This document shows, piece by piece, positions 17,987 to 26,143 of a stretch of 64,000 bases of DNA. Source of the DNA: an uncultured Caulobacteraceae bacterium (lineage in GTDB: Bacteria > Pseudomonadota > Alphaproteobacteria > Caulobacterales > Caulobacteraceae); NCBI GenBank assembly GCA_903872075.1, contig CAIQJF010000091.1:24370-88369 (forward strand), in the 5' to 3' direction. A model generated the notes under the pieces. That model saw only the letters and a list, made by a program, of their open reading frames with translations, made no database searches and had not been told where the DNA came from. Each line of letters opens with the position of its first letter. Within the stretch, counting starts at the first letter, position 1. The translations under genes were made by a program, and so were the position numbers.

Positions 17987-18946
17987 TCAGGCCGCCTCGG
18001 CCGCCGCCTTGACCGCCTCGTGGGTGAGGGCTTCGGCCTTGCCGGTGACGGCGAGGATGTCGCTCTGACGCTTGAGGATGACGTTCAGCGTGTCGCGGAC
18101 CATAGCCGGCTCCAGCGCGTCGGCGTGCAGCAGCAGCAGGGTGCGGGCCCAGTCGATGGTCTCGCTGATCGAGGGCAGCTTGCGCAGGTTCTCGCCGCGC
18201 AGAAGCTGAACGAAGGAGACCAGTTGGGCGAGCAGCTTGTCCGATACGTCCGGCACCCGGGCCCGGACGATCAGGCGCTCGCGCTCGGCGTCAGGGAAGT
18301 CGATGTGCAGGTGCAGGCAACGGCGCTTCAGGGCGTCGCCGAGTTCGCGCGTCGCGTTGGAGGTCAGCATCACCAGCGGCGGCACGTCGGCCTCAATGGT
18401 GCCGATCTCGGGCACGGTGACCTGGTAGTCGGAAAGGATCTCGAGCAAAAGCGCCTCGAACTCCTCGTCGGACTTGTCGATCTCATCGATCAGCAGCACC
18501 GAGCCGCCGGTCTGTTCCATGGCCTTGAGCAGCGGACGCGGCTCGAGGAAATCGCGGGAGAAGAACAGGTCCTGGAAGTCGCCAAGCTTGGCGAAGGACG
18601 CGTCCAGCCCGTCGGCGTCAGCCACCAGATCGTGGATCTTTTCTTTCAGGATCTGGGTGTAGAGGAGTTGCTTGCCGTACTTCCATTCGTACAGCGCCTT
18701 GCTCTCGTCGAGGCCCTCGTAGCACTGCATGCGCAGCAGCGGATAGCCGAGGTATTTGGCCACCGACCGCGCCAGATCGGTCTTGCCCACGCCGGCGGGC
18801 CCCTCGATCAGCACCGGCTTGCGCAGGTGATGGGCCAGGTAGACTGCGGTGGAGATGGCCGCGGTGGAGATGTAGCCGACCTCGGTCAGGCCTGACGTCA
18901 CCGCGTCGATGGAGGTCAGGCCGGCAGGGGTGTCGATCGCGGTCAT
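17987..18946 (-). CDS. MoxR-family AAA+ ATPase
   Basis: AAA+ ATPase with Walker A GPAGVGKT, Walker B LLIDEIDK (acting on LLLEIL), sensor 1 SNATREL and a C-terminal helical domain, close in type to CoxD. ATP hydrolysis would drive remodelling of a partner, with the VWA protein as adaptor. I place the start at ATG 18946 (MTAIDTPAG); a GTG three codons upstream at 18955 is the alternative. The region upstream carries a terminator for the acyl-CoA dehydrogenase gene, so the MoxR-VWA pair is its own transcription unit. Confidence 0.87.
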   Translation of the reverse strand: MTAIDTPAGLTSIDAVTSGLTEVGYISTAAISTAVYLAHHLRKPVLIEGPAGVGKTDLARSVAKYLGYPLLRMQCYEGLDESKALYEWKYGKQLLYTQILKEKIHDLVADADGLDASFAKLGDFQDLFFSRDFLEPRPLLKAMEQTGGSVLLIDEIDKSDEEFEALLLEILSDYQVTVPEIGTIEADVPPLVMLTSNATRELGDALKRRCLHLHIDFPDAERERLIVRARVPDVSDKLLAQLVSFVQLLRGENLRKLPSISETIDWARTLLLLHADALEPAMVRDTLNVILKRQSDILAVTGKAEALTHEAVKAAAEAA

Positions 18947-19006
18947 GGGTCTCACAAAGTTGAATTTCGCGGGCCGAACGCGAAGTCGGCCCCGTCATCA
19001 AGACAA

Positions 19007-19037
19007 CGATCCCCGGAGCAGGGAGCTCCGGGGATCG
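19007..19037 (-). terminator. Hairpin terminator of the acyl-CoA dehydrogenase gene
   Basis: A perfect 13-base stem (CGATCCCCGGAGC with its complement at 19025-19037) and a 5-base loop lie 38 bases after the stop of the acyl-CoA dehydrogenase gene. On the minus strand it is followed by TTGTCTTG, a weak U-rich tail. It separates that gene from the MoxR gene. Confidence 0.7.
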
Positions 19038-19074
19038 CGGCCTTGAACGTCAGCTAGAAACCAGGGTTGAAGCC

Positions 19075-20397
19075 CTAGTTCCGCCAGACCATGGCGGAGG
19101 TCATGCTGTCCTCCGACACGCCTTCGTACTGGCGCAGTTCGTTGCGGCCCACCACCAGGTGGTGGACTTCGTCCGGACCGTCGGCGATGCGCAGGGTGCG
19201 CTGTCCGGCGTACATGCGGGCCAGAGGCGTCCATTGCGAAACGCCGGTGGCGCCGTGCATCTGGATGGCCTGGTCGATGATCTGGCAGACCCGCTCGGGC
19301 ACCAGCGCCTTGACCATGTGCACCCAGACGCGGGCTTCGCGGTTGCCCAGGACGTCCATGGCCTTGGCGGCCTTGAGCACCATCAGGCGCATGGACTCGA
19401 TCTCGATCCGGGCGCGCGAGATGATCTCGATGTTGCCGCCGAGGTGCGCGATCTTGCGGCCGAAGGCCTCACGCGACAGACCGCGCCGGACCATCAGGTC
19501 GAGGGCGCGTTCGGCCTGGCCGATGGAACGCATGCAGTGGTGGATACGGCCCGGACCCAGGCGGACCTGGGAGATCTCGAAGCCGCGGCCTTCGCCGAGC
19601 AGCATGTTGGATTCCGGCACCCGCACATTGGTGAAGCGGATGTGCATGTGGCCGTGCGGGGCGTCGTCCTCGCCGAACACCTGCATGCCTTCCAGGATCT
19701 CCACGCCGGGGGCGTCGATGGGCACCAGGATCTGCGACTGCTGCTTATGCGGCGGGGCGTCGGGGCTGGTCTTGACCATGGTGATCATGATCTTGCAGCG
19801 CGGATCGCCGGCGCCGGAGATGTAGAACTTGTCGCCGTTGATGACCCACTCATCGCCTTCCTTGTGGGCGCGCATGCCGACGTTCTTGGCGTCGGAAGAG
19901 GCCCGGTCCGGCTCGGTCATGGCATAGGCGGAACGGATCTCGCCGCTGAGCAGCGGCTTCAGCCAGCGCTCCTTCTGCTCGGGCGTCCCCACCCGCTCCA
20001 GCACTTCCATATTGCCGGTGTCAGGCGCCGAGCAGTTCATGACCTCGGAGGCCATGGGGTTCTTGCCGAGTTCGACGGCGATATAGGCGTAGTCGAGGTT
20101 GGAGAGGCCCTCGCCGGTTTCGGCGTCGGGCAGGAAGAAGTTCCACAGGCCCTCGGCCTTGGCCTTGTTCTTGGCGACCTCAAGCACTTCCAGCTGACCG
20201 GGCGCATAGCTCCAGCGGTCGGTCTTGTTCAGGCCGAGACGATGGAACTCCTCGGACATCGGGTTGACGGTTTCCTTGATGAACGCCTTGACGTGCTCCA
20301 GCAGGGGCATCGCCTTTTCGCTCATCCGCAGATCGTGAAGATCGTCGGTGGGGTTCAATCCGAACGCGGATTTCGCCTGGGGGGCGTCGTCGGCCAT
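19075..20397 (-). CDS. Acyl-CoA dehydrogenase (ACAD10/11-like)
   Basis: FAD-dependent acyl-CoA dehydrogenase, 440 residues. The FAD/substrate segment YAMTEPDRASSDAKN and the central WVINGDKFYISGAGDPR are typical; the C-terminal helical domain has MVRRGLSREAFGRKIAHLG and a final IADGPDEVH. The segment LGPGRIHHCMRSIGQAERALD resembles the ACAD10/11 subgroup, which acts on longer or hydroxylated acyl chains. The ATG at 20397 has GAGGAAA upstream. It lies between the TonB-dependent receptor and MoxR genes with terminators on both sides, so it is probably expressed alone. Confidence 0.88.
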   Translation of the reverse strand: MADDAPQAKSAFGLNPTDDLHDLRMSEKAMPLLEHVKAFIKETVNPMSEEFHRLGLNKTDRWSYAPGQLEVLEVAKNKAKAEGLWNFFLPDAETGEGLSNLDYAYIAVELGKNPMASEVMNCSAPDTGNMEVLERVGTPEQKERWLKPLLSGEIRSAYAMTEPDRASSDAKNVGMRAHKEGDEWVINGDKFYISGAGDPRCKIMITMVKTSPDAPPHKQQSQILVPIDAPGVEILEGMQVFGEDDAPHGHMHIRFTNVRVPESNMLLGEGRGFEISQVRLGPGRIHHCMRSIGQAERALDLMVRRGLSREAFGRKIAHLGGNIEIISRARIEIESMRLMVLKAAKAMDVLGNREARVWVHMVKALVPERVCQIIDQAIQMHGATGVSQWTPLARMYAGQRTLRIADGPDEVHHLVVGRNELRQYEGVSEDSMTSAMVWRN

Positions 20398-20556
20398 GGT
20401 CTCGTTTCCTCTGGTTTGATCAACACGGGTTGGTGGGATCATCTCTAGCAAATCGGCCCGGTTGTCGATTCAAACAGCCGTTCGGATTCGCAAAAATTTG
20501 GGCGTGCGGTACGCCGCGCGAGGCGGCGGGAACCCGTGAGGCGCCAGAAACGACAA

Positions 20557-20583
20557 ACGCTCCCCGCCGATGGCGGGGAGCGT
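20557..20583 (-). terminator. Rho-independent terminator of the TonB-dependent receptor gene
   Basis: A 12-base perfect stem ACGCTCCCCGCC / GGCGGGGAGCGT with a 3-base loop lies 21 bases after the receptor stop codon. Read on the minus strand it is followed by TTTGTCGTTTCT, giving a U-rich tail. This is the best terminator in the window. Confidence 0.85.
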
Positions 20584-20604
20584 CCATTCGTCCGAGCCTG
20601 AGGC

Positions 20605-23574
20605 CTAGAACTTCTTGCGGAGCCCGACCTTGAACGTCCGGCCGAGGGGGTTGCCGATGAACGGATCGTAGCTGAGTTCGATCCGCGAGTGCGGCGGGGC
20701 CGCATCGAAGGCGTTCAGCAGCGACAAGGTCAGGGTCGTGTCGTAGGGCAAGGACAGGCGGTAGACGATGTCGTTCGAGATGAACGATCCCTCATGCAGG
20801 CCGAAGGTGATCAGCTGGCAGTTGGTGGCCGTCCCAGCAAGTTGGGCCGCGACGGTGCAGTTCGTTGAGGGGCCGGTCTGGATGACGGTGGGTCCGCGGT
20901 TGTCTTCCGCGCCGTCGATATAGTTGACGGTCCAGCGCAGATTGTGCCGGCCGTGGCTGTACTGGGCGAAGAACTGCCCACGCCACTGCGGGATCGTGCC
21001 CGGGAAGCGGTCGTAGTTGGTGAAGCCGGCCGCCTCATAGGCCGTCGAAACCGTCGTGCCGTTGTAGACGAAGGCCCCTTCCTTGTAGTCGATGATATAG
21101 CTCACGTTCGCGCCAAGGGTGACGTCGCCGTGCCAGACATCGGGAACCCGATAGGTGATCTCGGCGTCGATGCCGTCGGTGTTCAGGCTGGGTCCGTTGG
21201 TCGTGTCGGAGCGCACACGGGCGATATTGTTGCCGACCGTGGTTCCCTGGACGCAACTGTTCCCCTGATCGAAGGTGATCAGGTAGCGTAGCGGACTGGC
21301 GCAGTTGACGGCCTGACTGCCGTTGCCCACGCCGCCCACGGCTGTCGCGACGATATTCGCCGGCACGGTCGTGATCTGGTTGTCGAGCGTGTAGTGCCAA
21401 TAGTCGATCGTCGCCGTGAACTTCTTGTACTCGACGATCGCGCCGATGCTGTAGGTCAGTGCGGATTCAGGCTTCACGTTCGGGTTGCCGAAGAAGTCCA
21501 CCGACTTGAAGTTGCCGCCGGCGGCGCTGATCGCCGAAAGGCCCGTCGCGCCGGTCGGGTTGGAATCGCTCGGCGTCGGCCCCCGGAACGAGGTGCCCAC
21601 GGCGCCGCGGATCGCCAGCCAGTCCAGAGCCTGCCATTTCACGCGGAACTGCGGATTGACCGTCGATCCCGTCTGGCCGCCATAGTCCTCGTACCTCAGA
21701 CCGATCTGGGCGCCGATCTTGTCAGTGACGGGAACATTCAGTTCGCCGAACAGGGCGTAGACGCTCTGCTTCAGTTCAAGTGGCTGGTTCTGGCCCAGGA
21801 AGATGTAGGGGCCGGTCGGGAACTGGCAGGTGGTGACACCCGGCGTCGGGCAAGGCGTGACCCTGGAGTCGTAGTAGGAATCTGGGATCGATTGCCTGAA
21901 GTCGGTGTTGCGATACTGGAAGCCCGCCGCCCAGGCGATCTTGCCGCCCGGCAGGGTGATCGGCAGCTTGCCATTGAAAGCGCCATCCACGACGAAGGTG
22001 TCCTGCGTGGCCTGATAGTGCTGGCGATCGAAGAGCCAGGCCACCAGCGCCGGATCATTGGCGTTGGCGGAGACATAGCCGGGGTTGGTCAGTCCCAACG
22101 CCGGGTTGCCCGGATAGGCGTTCGAGAACGGGTTGAAATACTGGCACCCGTTCGCCCCGGGCGTGATGCCGGTGCAGCCCGCGCCGCCAAATCCGTTCAG
22201 GGCGCTCTGCAGACGGTTGATCAGGATGTCGGTGGTCTGCTGGTCCTGGGACTCCCGAATGTAGGTGCCCGCGAACTCGTAGCCGATGCCCCACAACGGG
22301 GTCTCGCCCTTCACGTCGGCGGAGATATGCAGTTCGTCGTAGTGGCGACTCCCGCTCTGACCGCCAAGGCCGCCCGTCGAGTTGTTCCCGCCGTTGCCAA
22401 GCGGACGCCAGAGGGTCGCCAGGGCGCTCTGCGCAACGCCGATCAGCGCACTGTTGCCCGTCTGGGTGAGGAAGGTGTTGAAGCCGGGGTTGCTCGCCGC
22501 GACGCTGAACACATTGACGCTGCCTGGTCCGTTCGGCCCCGACGTCGGCGGATAGCCGGGCGAGAACCGGTAGTGAGGCATGTCCGTTTCACTGTACATC
22601 GCCTCGACGTGCACCTTGGTGTTGTCGCCGACCTTGGTGTTGAACTCGGCGTAGCCTTGATAGAAGCTTTGCTCTTCAACGAGATTGTCGAAGGGCAGGT
22701 AGCTGAAGCGGCAGAGGGGCGTATTGCCGGTGTAGCCGAGCGCGCCACCCACGGCCTGGCAGTTGGCGTCGACCGCAAATCCCACCGAGGACCCGGTCCC
22801 GTTTGGTCCGAGCTTCATGGTCCAGTCGCCGGGATTGCCGAGCACGGACCAGCCGGAGGGATTGGTCGCATAGGGCGCGTCGACGTAGCTGCGTTTGGTG
22901 TCGCTGAGTTCGGAGCGGTTCTGATAGCCGAAGCTCATCAGAAAGTTTTGGGTATCGTTGGACCAGCCCCAGAGGACACTGGCCGTGTAGTCCCCGTTCG
23001 ACCCGGGCACCTCGCGATAGTCGCCGGCCACCTCCAGGCCGTTGAAGTTGGTCCGGGTGATGAAGTTGACCACCCCGCCGATGGCGTCAGAGCCATAGGT
23101 GGCGGCCGCGCCGTCTTTCAGAATCTCGACCCGCCCGATGGCGGCCTGGGGCACGAGATTGGTGTCCGACCCATAAATACTGGATCCGGTGAATCTGCGG
23201 CCGTTCAGCAGCACCAGGGTCCGTTGCGAGCCTAACCCACGAAGATTGATGGTGCCGCCGCCGGCGCGGCCCTGCGAGGCGGTGGAGAACTGATTCGAAT
23301 CGCCGAGCACCGAGCCGACGATCGGCAGGGTCTTGATCAATTCCAGGACCGTTGGCGAGCCCTGCTTCTGTAGTTCGGCCTGGGTCAGCACCTGGACCGG
23401 TATGGCCGTGTTCTTCGGGGTCCCCGAGATCAGCGATCCGGTGACGACGACTTCCTGAACGACGGTGGCCTTGTCGTCCGGCGCGGCTGTGGCGGTGGCG
23501 GCATGGGCCAAGCCACCAAGCGCCACGGTAAGGACGAAGAGGGACGCCCCGTAGAGATAATTCGGCCGTTTCAT
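20605..23574 (-). CDS. TonB-dependent outer-membrane receptor
   Basis: A 989-residue TonB-dependent receptor. The N-terminus has a signal peptide (MKRPNYLYGASLFVLTVALGGLAHA), a TonB-box-like stretch (VVQEVVVTGSLI), a plug domain (GTPKNTAIPVQVL through VEILKDGAAATYGSDAIGGVVNFITR) and a long beta-barrel ending in the aromatic outer-membrane signal GRTFKVGLRKKF. The ATG at 23574 has GGGAG upstream; a GTG four codons earlier is less likely. Such receptors in Caulobacterales import carbohydrates or hydrophobic or metal-bound compounds. The substrate is not evident. The gene upstream (tandem hotdog) suggests a hydrophobic acyl substrate, which is only an inference. Confidence 0.9.
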   Translation of the reverse strand: MKRPNYLYGASLFVLTVALGGLAHAATATAAPDDKATVVQEVVVTGSLISGTPKNTAIPVQVLTQAELQKQGSPTVLELIKTLPIVGSVLGDSNQFSTASQGRAGGGTINLRGLGSQRTLVLLNGRRFTGSSIYGSDTNLVPQAAIGRVEILKDGAAATYGSDAIGGVVNFITRTNFNGLEVAGDYREVPGSNGDYTASVLWGWSNDTQNFLMSFGYQNRSELSDTKRSYVDAPYATNPSGWSVLGNPGDWTMKLGPNGTGSSVGFAVDANCQAVGGALGYTGNTPLCRFSYLPFDNLVEEQSFYQGYAEFNTKVGDNTKVHVEAMYSETDMPHYRFSPGYPPTSGPNGPGSVNVFSVAASNPGFNTFLTQTGNSALIGVAQSALATLWRPLGNGGNNSTGGLGGQSGSRHYDELHISADVKGETPLWGIGYEFAGTYIRESQDQQTTDILINRLQSALNGFGGAGCTGITPGANGCQYFNPFSNAYPGNPALGLTNPGYVSANANDPALVAWLFDRQHYQATQDTFVVDGAFNGKLPITLPGGKIAWAAGFQYRNTDFRQSIPDSYYDSRVTPCPTPGVTTCQFPTGPYIFLGQNQPLELKQSVYALFGELNVPVTDKIGAQIGLRYEDYGGQTGSTVNPQFRVKWQALDWLAIRGAVGTSFRGPTPSDSNPTGATGLSAISAAGGNFKSVDFFGNPNVKPESALTYSIGAIVEYKKFTATIDYWHYTLDNQITTVPANIVATAVGGVGNGSQAVNCASPLRYLITFDQGNSCVQGTTVGNNIARVRSDTTNGPSLNTDGIDAEITYRVPDVWHGDVTLGANVSYIIDYKEGAFVYNGTTVSTAYEAAGFTNYDRFPGTIPQWRGQFFAQYSHGRHNLRWTVNYIDGAEDNRGPTVIQTGPSTNCTVAAQLAGTATNCQLITFGLHEGSFISNDIVYRLSLPYDTTLTLSLLNAFDAAPPHSRIELSYDPFIGNPLGRTFKVGLRKKF

Positions 23575-23635
23575 AGCGCTGCACACTCCCTGGTGTTGTT
23601 GCGCCCCGCCCCACCTCGATAGTTTCCGTTATTGC

Positions 23636-23657
23636 TAGTTAGCCAACTATTAAGTTG
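23636..23657. promoter_or_regulatory. Overlapping inverted repeats upstream of the TonB-dependent receptor
   Basis: Two short overlapping inverted repeats, TAGTT-AGCC-AACTA (23636-23649) and CAACT-ATTA-AGTTG (23644-23657), lie 62-83 bases before the receptor start in an unusually AT-rich patch. They could be an operator and promoter. No regulator gene adjoins them. Confidence 0.4.
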
Positions 23658-23804
23658 AATTGCCGGGATTGCAAGCCCTTCGTGTCGGAATCGCAAAATG
23701 TCCGGAAGCCGGCGCACGGAGGCTCCCACCCCGGAGCCACGGGCCGAATAACCTTCAGATATTATTGACGTTCGGGTCGACGCCGACGGCGCAACGACTC
23801 AGCC

Positions 23805-24725
23805 TTACGAGGGCGCGCGATCCGCGTAGCCGGCATAGGAGTCCTTGAGCGTGGCGTGGTTAAGGAGCATTTCCGCCTTCAGCGTTTCGCCGGATGCGTC
23901 AAAGATGCGCGTCCGCACCCAGTAGGATTCGGTGCGACGGCTCTCGGAAAGCGCCGCGATCTCGCGGCGGATGAGATAATCCTCTCCCACGAACAGCGGT
24001 CCGTCGATCATCCTGATCTCCTGGTCCGCGAACAGACCGACCGCGGGCCCCTTCACGGGGAACAGGGCCTGATGGCTGGAATATTCCGCCAGGACGCTGA
24101 CCATCTCCAGGGGGATGATCGGACGCCCCCACGGGGAGGCCGCGCCATCCGAATACCAGGCCGAGGTCTCGGTGATCACCGCCAGCTTCTGGTTGAGCGA
24201 AAACGGATAGAGGGCGCCCATATGCTGGCCGGGGTCCATCCGCACGCGTTCTTCGACCGCGCCTTTCAGGCCGACATGCAGGTCGGCGAGGATCAGGAGA
24301 TCGGTGGGTGGGCGGAGTTTCGCGAGACGCTCCTCAAGCAGCGTCGGTCCATGATCTGGACCGAGGCTCGCACTGGCCTCCAGCACCGGCGTTCCATCGG
24401 CTTTTTCGGCCCAGACCTTGGTTCGCGTGGCGCCGGGCGCGGGAATTTCGGCGAACGCCCGGGTCGCTTCGCCCTCGACCACCATGTTCTGATAGTGCGC
24501 GGACAGGCAGCCGCGTTCAAACCACGCATTCCCCCAGATCTGCGCCAGCAAGGGGGGGAACAGGCTGAAATGGGTGGGCCCCTCGATCGGCCCGGCGCGG
24601 AATCCAAGTTTCTCCGCCATGGCGTCGTCGTGGATCGAACTGTGGCCGCCATAAGCCTGGTCGGCGAGCATCTGACGCGGTTCCCGAATCGGGCCGCTCA
24701 GGGTCAATGCCGTGTCGAAGGCCAT
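23805..24725 (-). CDS. Tandem hotdog-fold (MaoC-like) protein
   Basis: The protein has 306 residues with two hotdog-like halves. The first carries DAMAEKLGFRAGPIEGPTHFSLFPPLL, reminiscent of the MaoC/hydratase-2 pattern (D-x4-A, GPIxGPTH), and the second begins near WGRPIIPLEMVSVLAEYS. Such proteins are often (R)-hydratases or thioesterase-like acyl-CoA enzymes. Neither half shows a complete Asp/His hydratase dyad that I can be sure of. No signal peptide. The receptor gene lies 230 bases downstream, and no terminator was found between them. Confidence 0.6.
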   Translation of the reverse strand: MAFDTALTLSGPIREPRQMLADQAYGGHSSIHDDAMAEKLGFRAGPIEGPTHFSLFPPLLAQIWGNAWFERGCLSAHYQNMVVEGEATRAFAEIPAPGATRTKVWAEKADGTPVLEASASLGPDHGPTLLEERLAKLRPPTDLLILADLHVGLKGAVEERVRMDPGQHMGALYPFSLNQKLAVITETSAWYSDGAASPWGRPIIPLEMVSVLAEYSSHQALFPVKGPAVGLFADQEIRMIDGPLFVGEDYLIRREIAALSESRRTESYWVRTRIFDASGETLKAEMLLNHATLKDSYAGYADRAPS

Positions 24726-24832
24726 GCCAAGACTCTCCCGCTGTCAGCGGAACCCTTCCGCCGAGGCGGTGTCAGCCCGGAGTCTCAGCTTGTCAACGCG
24801 CGCCGACAGCCTTCGGCCGCGCCGAAGGACTC

Positions 24833-25210
24833 CTAGTTCAGCGCGTATTCCCGCCGTTTGGCGGTTTCGGGCGACTCGAACAAGAACACGTCGCGTTGGG
24901 CCAGAGTCTTTCGGAGTTTCTCGTCCACCGGGGGGCGCATTGCGATGCATTCGATCGCCCGCCCCGGCCGCCAGCTCGTAAGTTGATCGACGGCGGCGCC
25001 GGCGTCGGGACGACCGAAGGCAAAATCCATCATGACGATGGTCGGCACCTGCATGTCACCCACGACCGTAAGATGATCGAGTTCTGCGTCGCCGGCCCCA
25101 GCCCAGTTCATTTCCGTCACGATGACTTCATGGTTAAGCTTCGTGATCTCCGAGAGAACGCCGTAGCTGTAGTGATGGTCATCCGACACCAGGACAATGC
25201 GAAGTTGCAC
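24833..25210 (-). CDS. Small protein, degenerate response-regulator receiver-like
   Basis: The protein has 125 residues. MQLRIVLVSDDHHYS resembles the beta-1/acidic-pair start of receiver domains (Asp10-Asp11), and IVMMDFAFG places Asp62 at the phospho-acceptor position. The usual Thr/Ser of beta-4 and Lys of beta-5 are missing (ECIAMRP and FLFESPE). It may therefore be a receiver that does not switch normally, or a divergent fold with chance resemblance. The GTG start at 25210 has AGGGA upstream. It follows the NarL-type regulator of the phytochrome cassette on the same strand after a 211-base gap with a hairpin, so it may have its own promoter. Function unknown. Confidence 0.55.
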   Translation of the reverse strand: MQLRIVLVSDDHHYSYGVLSEITKLNHEVIVTEMNWAGAGDAELDHLTVVGDMQVPTIVMMDFAFGRPDAGAAVDQLTSWRPGRAIECIAMRPPVDEKLRKTLAQRDVFLFESPETAKRREYALN

Positions 25211-25393
25211 AGTGAACGATCCCTACGCTACGAACCAACACACGACCCCGCATAGCTCGCGGGAAGAGACTAACGCGCCGCAGGCGACCCCATCGTGGCC
25301 ACATTGGGGAACGCGTGGAGTCGGCACGGCGTTCCACGTCCTCGACCAAGCGCGTTCACGTGAAAATTTAAAAGTTGGGAAAAACCCAGTGTT

Positions 25394-25412
25394 TGTCGGG
25401 AAATGCCCGACA
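25394..25412 (-). terminator. Hairpin after the NarL-type response regulator
   Basis: A stem TGTCGGG / CCCGACA with a 5-base loop lies 9 bases downstream of the regulator stop. On the minus strand it is followed by an AT-rich run with a second small hairpin (TGGG/CCCA with T5 loop) and then TTTTAAATTTT. It could end the phytochrome transcript, at least in part. Weaker than the receptor terminator. Confidence 0.45.
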
Positions 25413-25420
25413 GGTCAGGC

Positions 25421-26098
25421 TCAGTTCCCCAGCCAGCCGTTCGCGAGCGCGTAGCGGACAAGCTCGACGCGGGTGCGCAGGCCGAGCTTTTCCATGGCGC
25501 GCGCCTTGTAGGTTTCGGCGCTCTTGACGCCGATCCCCAATTCAGAGGCCACGGACTTGTTGCTGTAGCCGGACGCCGTCAACCGCAGGACATCGGTCTC
25601 GCGTTGGCTCAGGTCAATCACGCCCTGCGCCCCTTCGGCCGGGCGCGACCCATGATCCGCCACAGCCAGTTCGGCGACCGCGGGATCGAGGTAGAGACCG
25701 CCGGCGGCGATCGCCGACAGGGCGCGGATTAAATCCTCCGCGGCGGAGCGCTTCAGCAGATAGCCTGCTGCGCCGATCTTCAAAAGTTGCCGCAGATAGG
25801 CGCGATCTTCGTGGACGGTGAGGACGAGAATTCGGCAGGACGGCCGGCGCGCCAGCAGTTGCTCGGCGACCTTCACGCCGTTCAGCCCCGGCATCGAGAT
25901 GTCGAGAACGAGCACGTCAGGCGCCAGGCGGATGCAGGCGTTCAGCGTTTCGGGACCATCCCCCGCCTCCCCCACAACCTCGAACCGGGGATCGGCGGTC
26001 ACCAGAGCCTTGATCCCCGCCAGCACGATCGGATGATCGTCTGCCAGGAACACACGCATGGTCCGGACGTCAGGCCGGACGTCCTCAAGGACGGTCAT
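25421..26098 (-). CDS. NarL/FixJ-family response regulator
   Basis: Two-component response regulator. Receiver domain: acidic pair Asp20/Asp21, phospho-acceptor Asp66 in VLVLDISMPG, Thr94, Lys116. The C-terminal LuxR-type helix-turn-helix is LSQRETDVLRLTASGYSNKSVASELGIGVKSAETYKARAMEKLGL. It starts 45 bases after the phytochrome kinase stop on the same strand and is almost certainly that kinase's partner. ATG 26098 is chosen; an in-frame ATG at 26059 would remove 13 unconserved residues. Its targets are unknown. Confidence 0.9.
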   Translation of the reverse strand: MTVLEDVRPDVRTMRVFLADDHPIVLAGIKALVTADPRFEVVGEAGDGPETLNACIRLAPDVLVLDISMPGLNGVKVAEQLLARRPSCRILVLTVHEDRAYLRQLLKIGAAGYLLKRSAAEDLIRALSAIAAGGLYLDPAVAELAVADHGSRPAEGAQGVIDLSQRETDVLRLTASGYSNKSVASELGIGVKSAETYKARAMEKLGLRTRVELVRYALANGWLGN

Positions 26099-26143
26099 GC
26101 CCCGACGCCCGACCGCCCGATGGGGGCGAGATGGAAACGGAGG

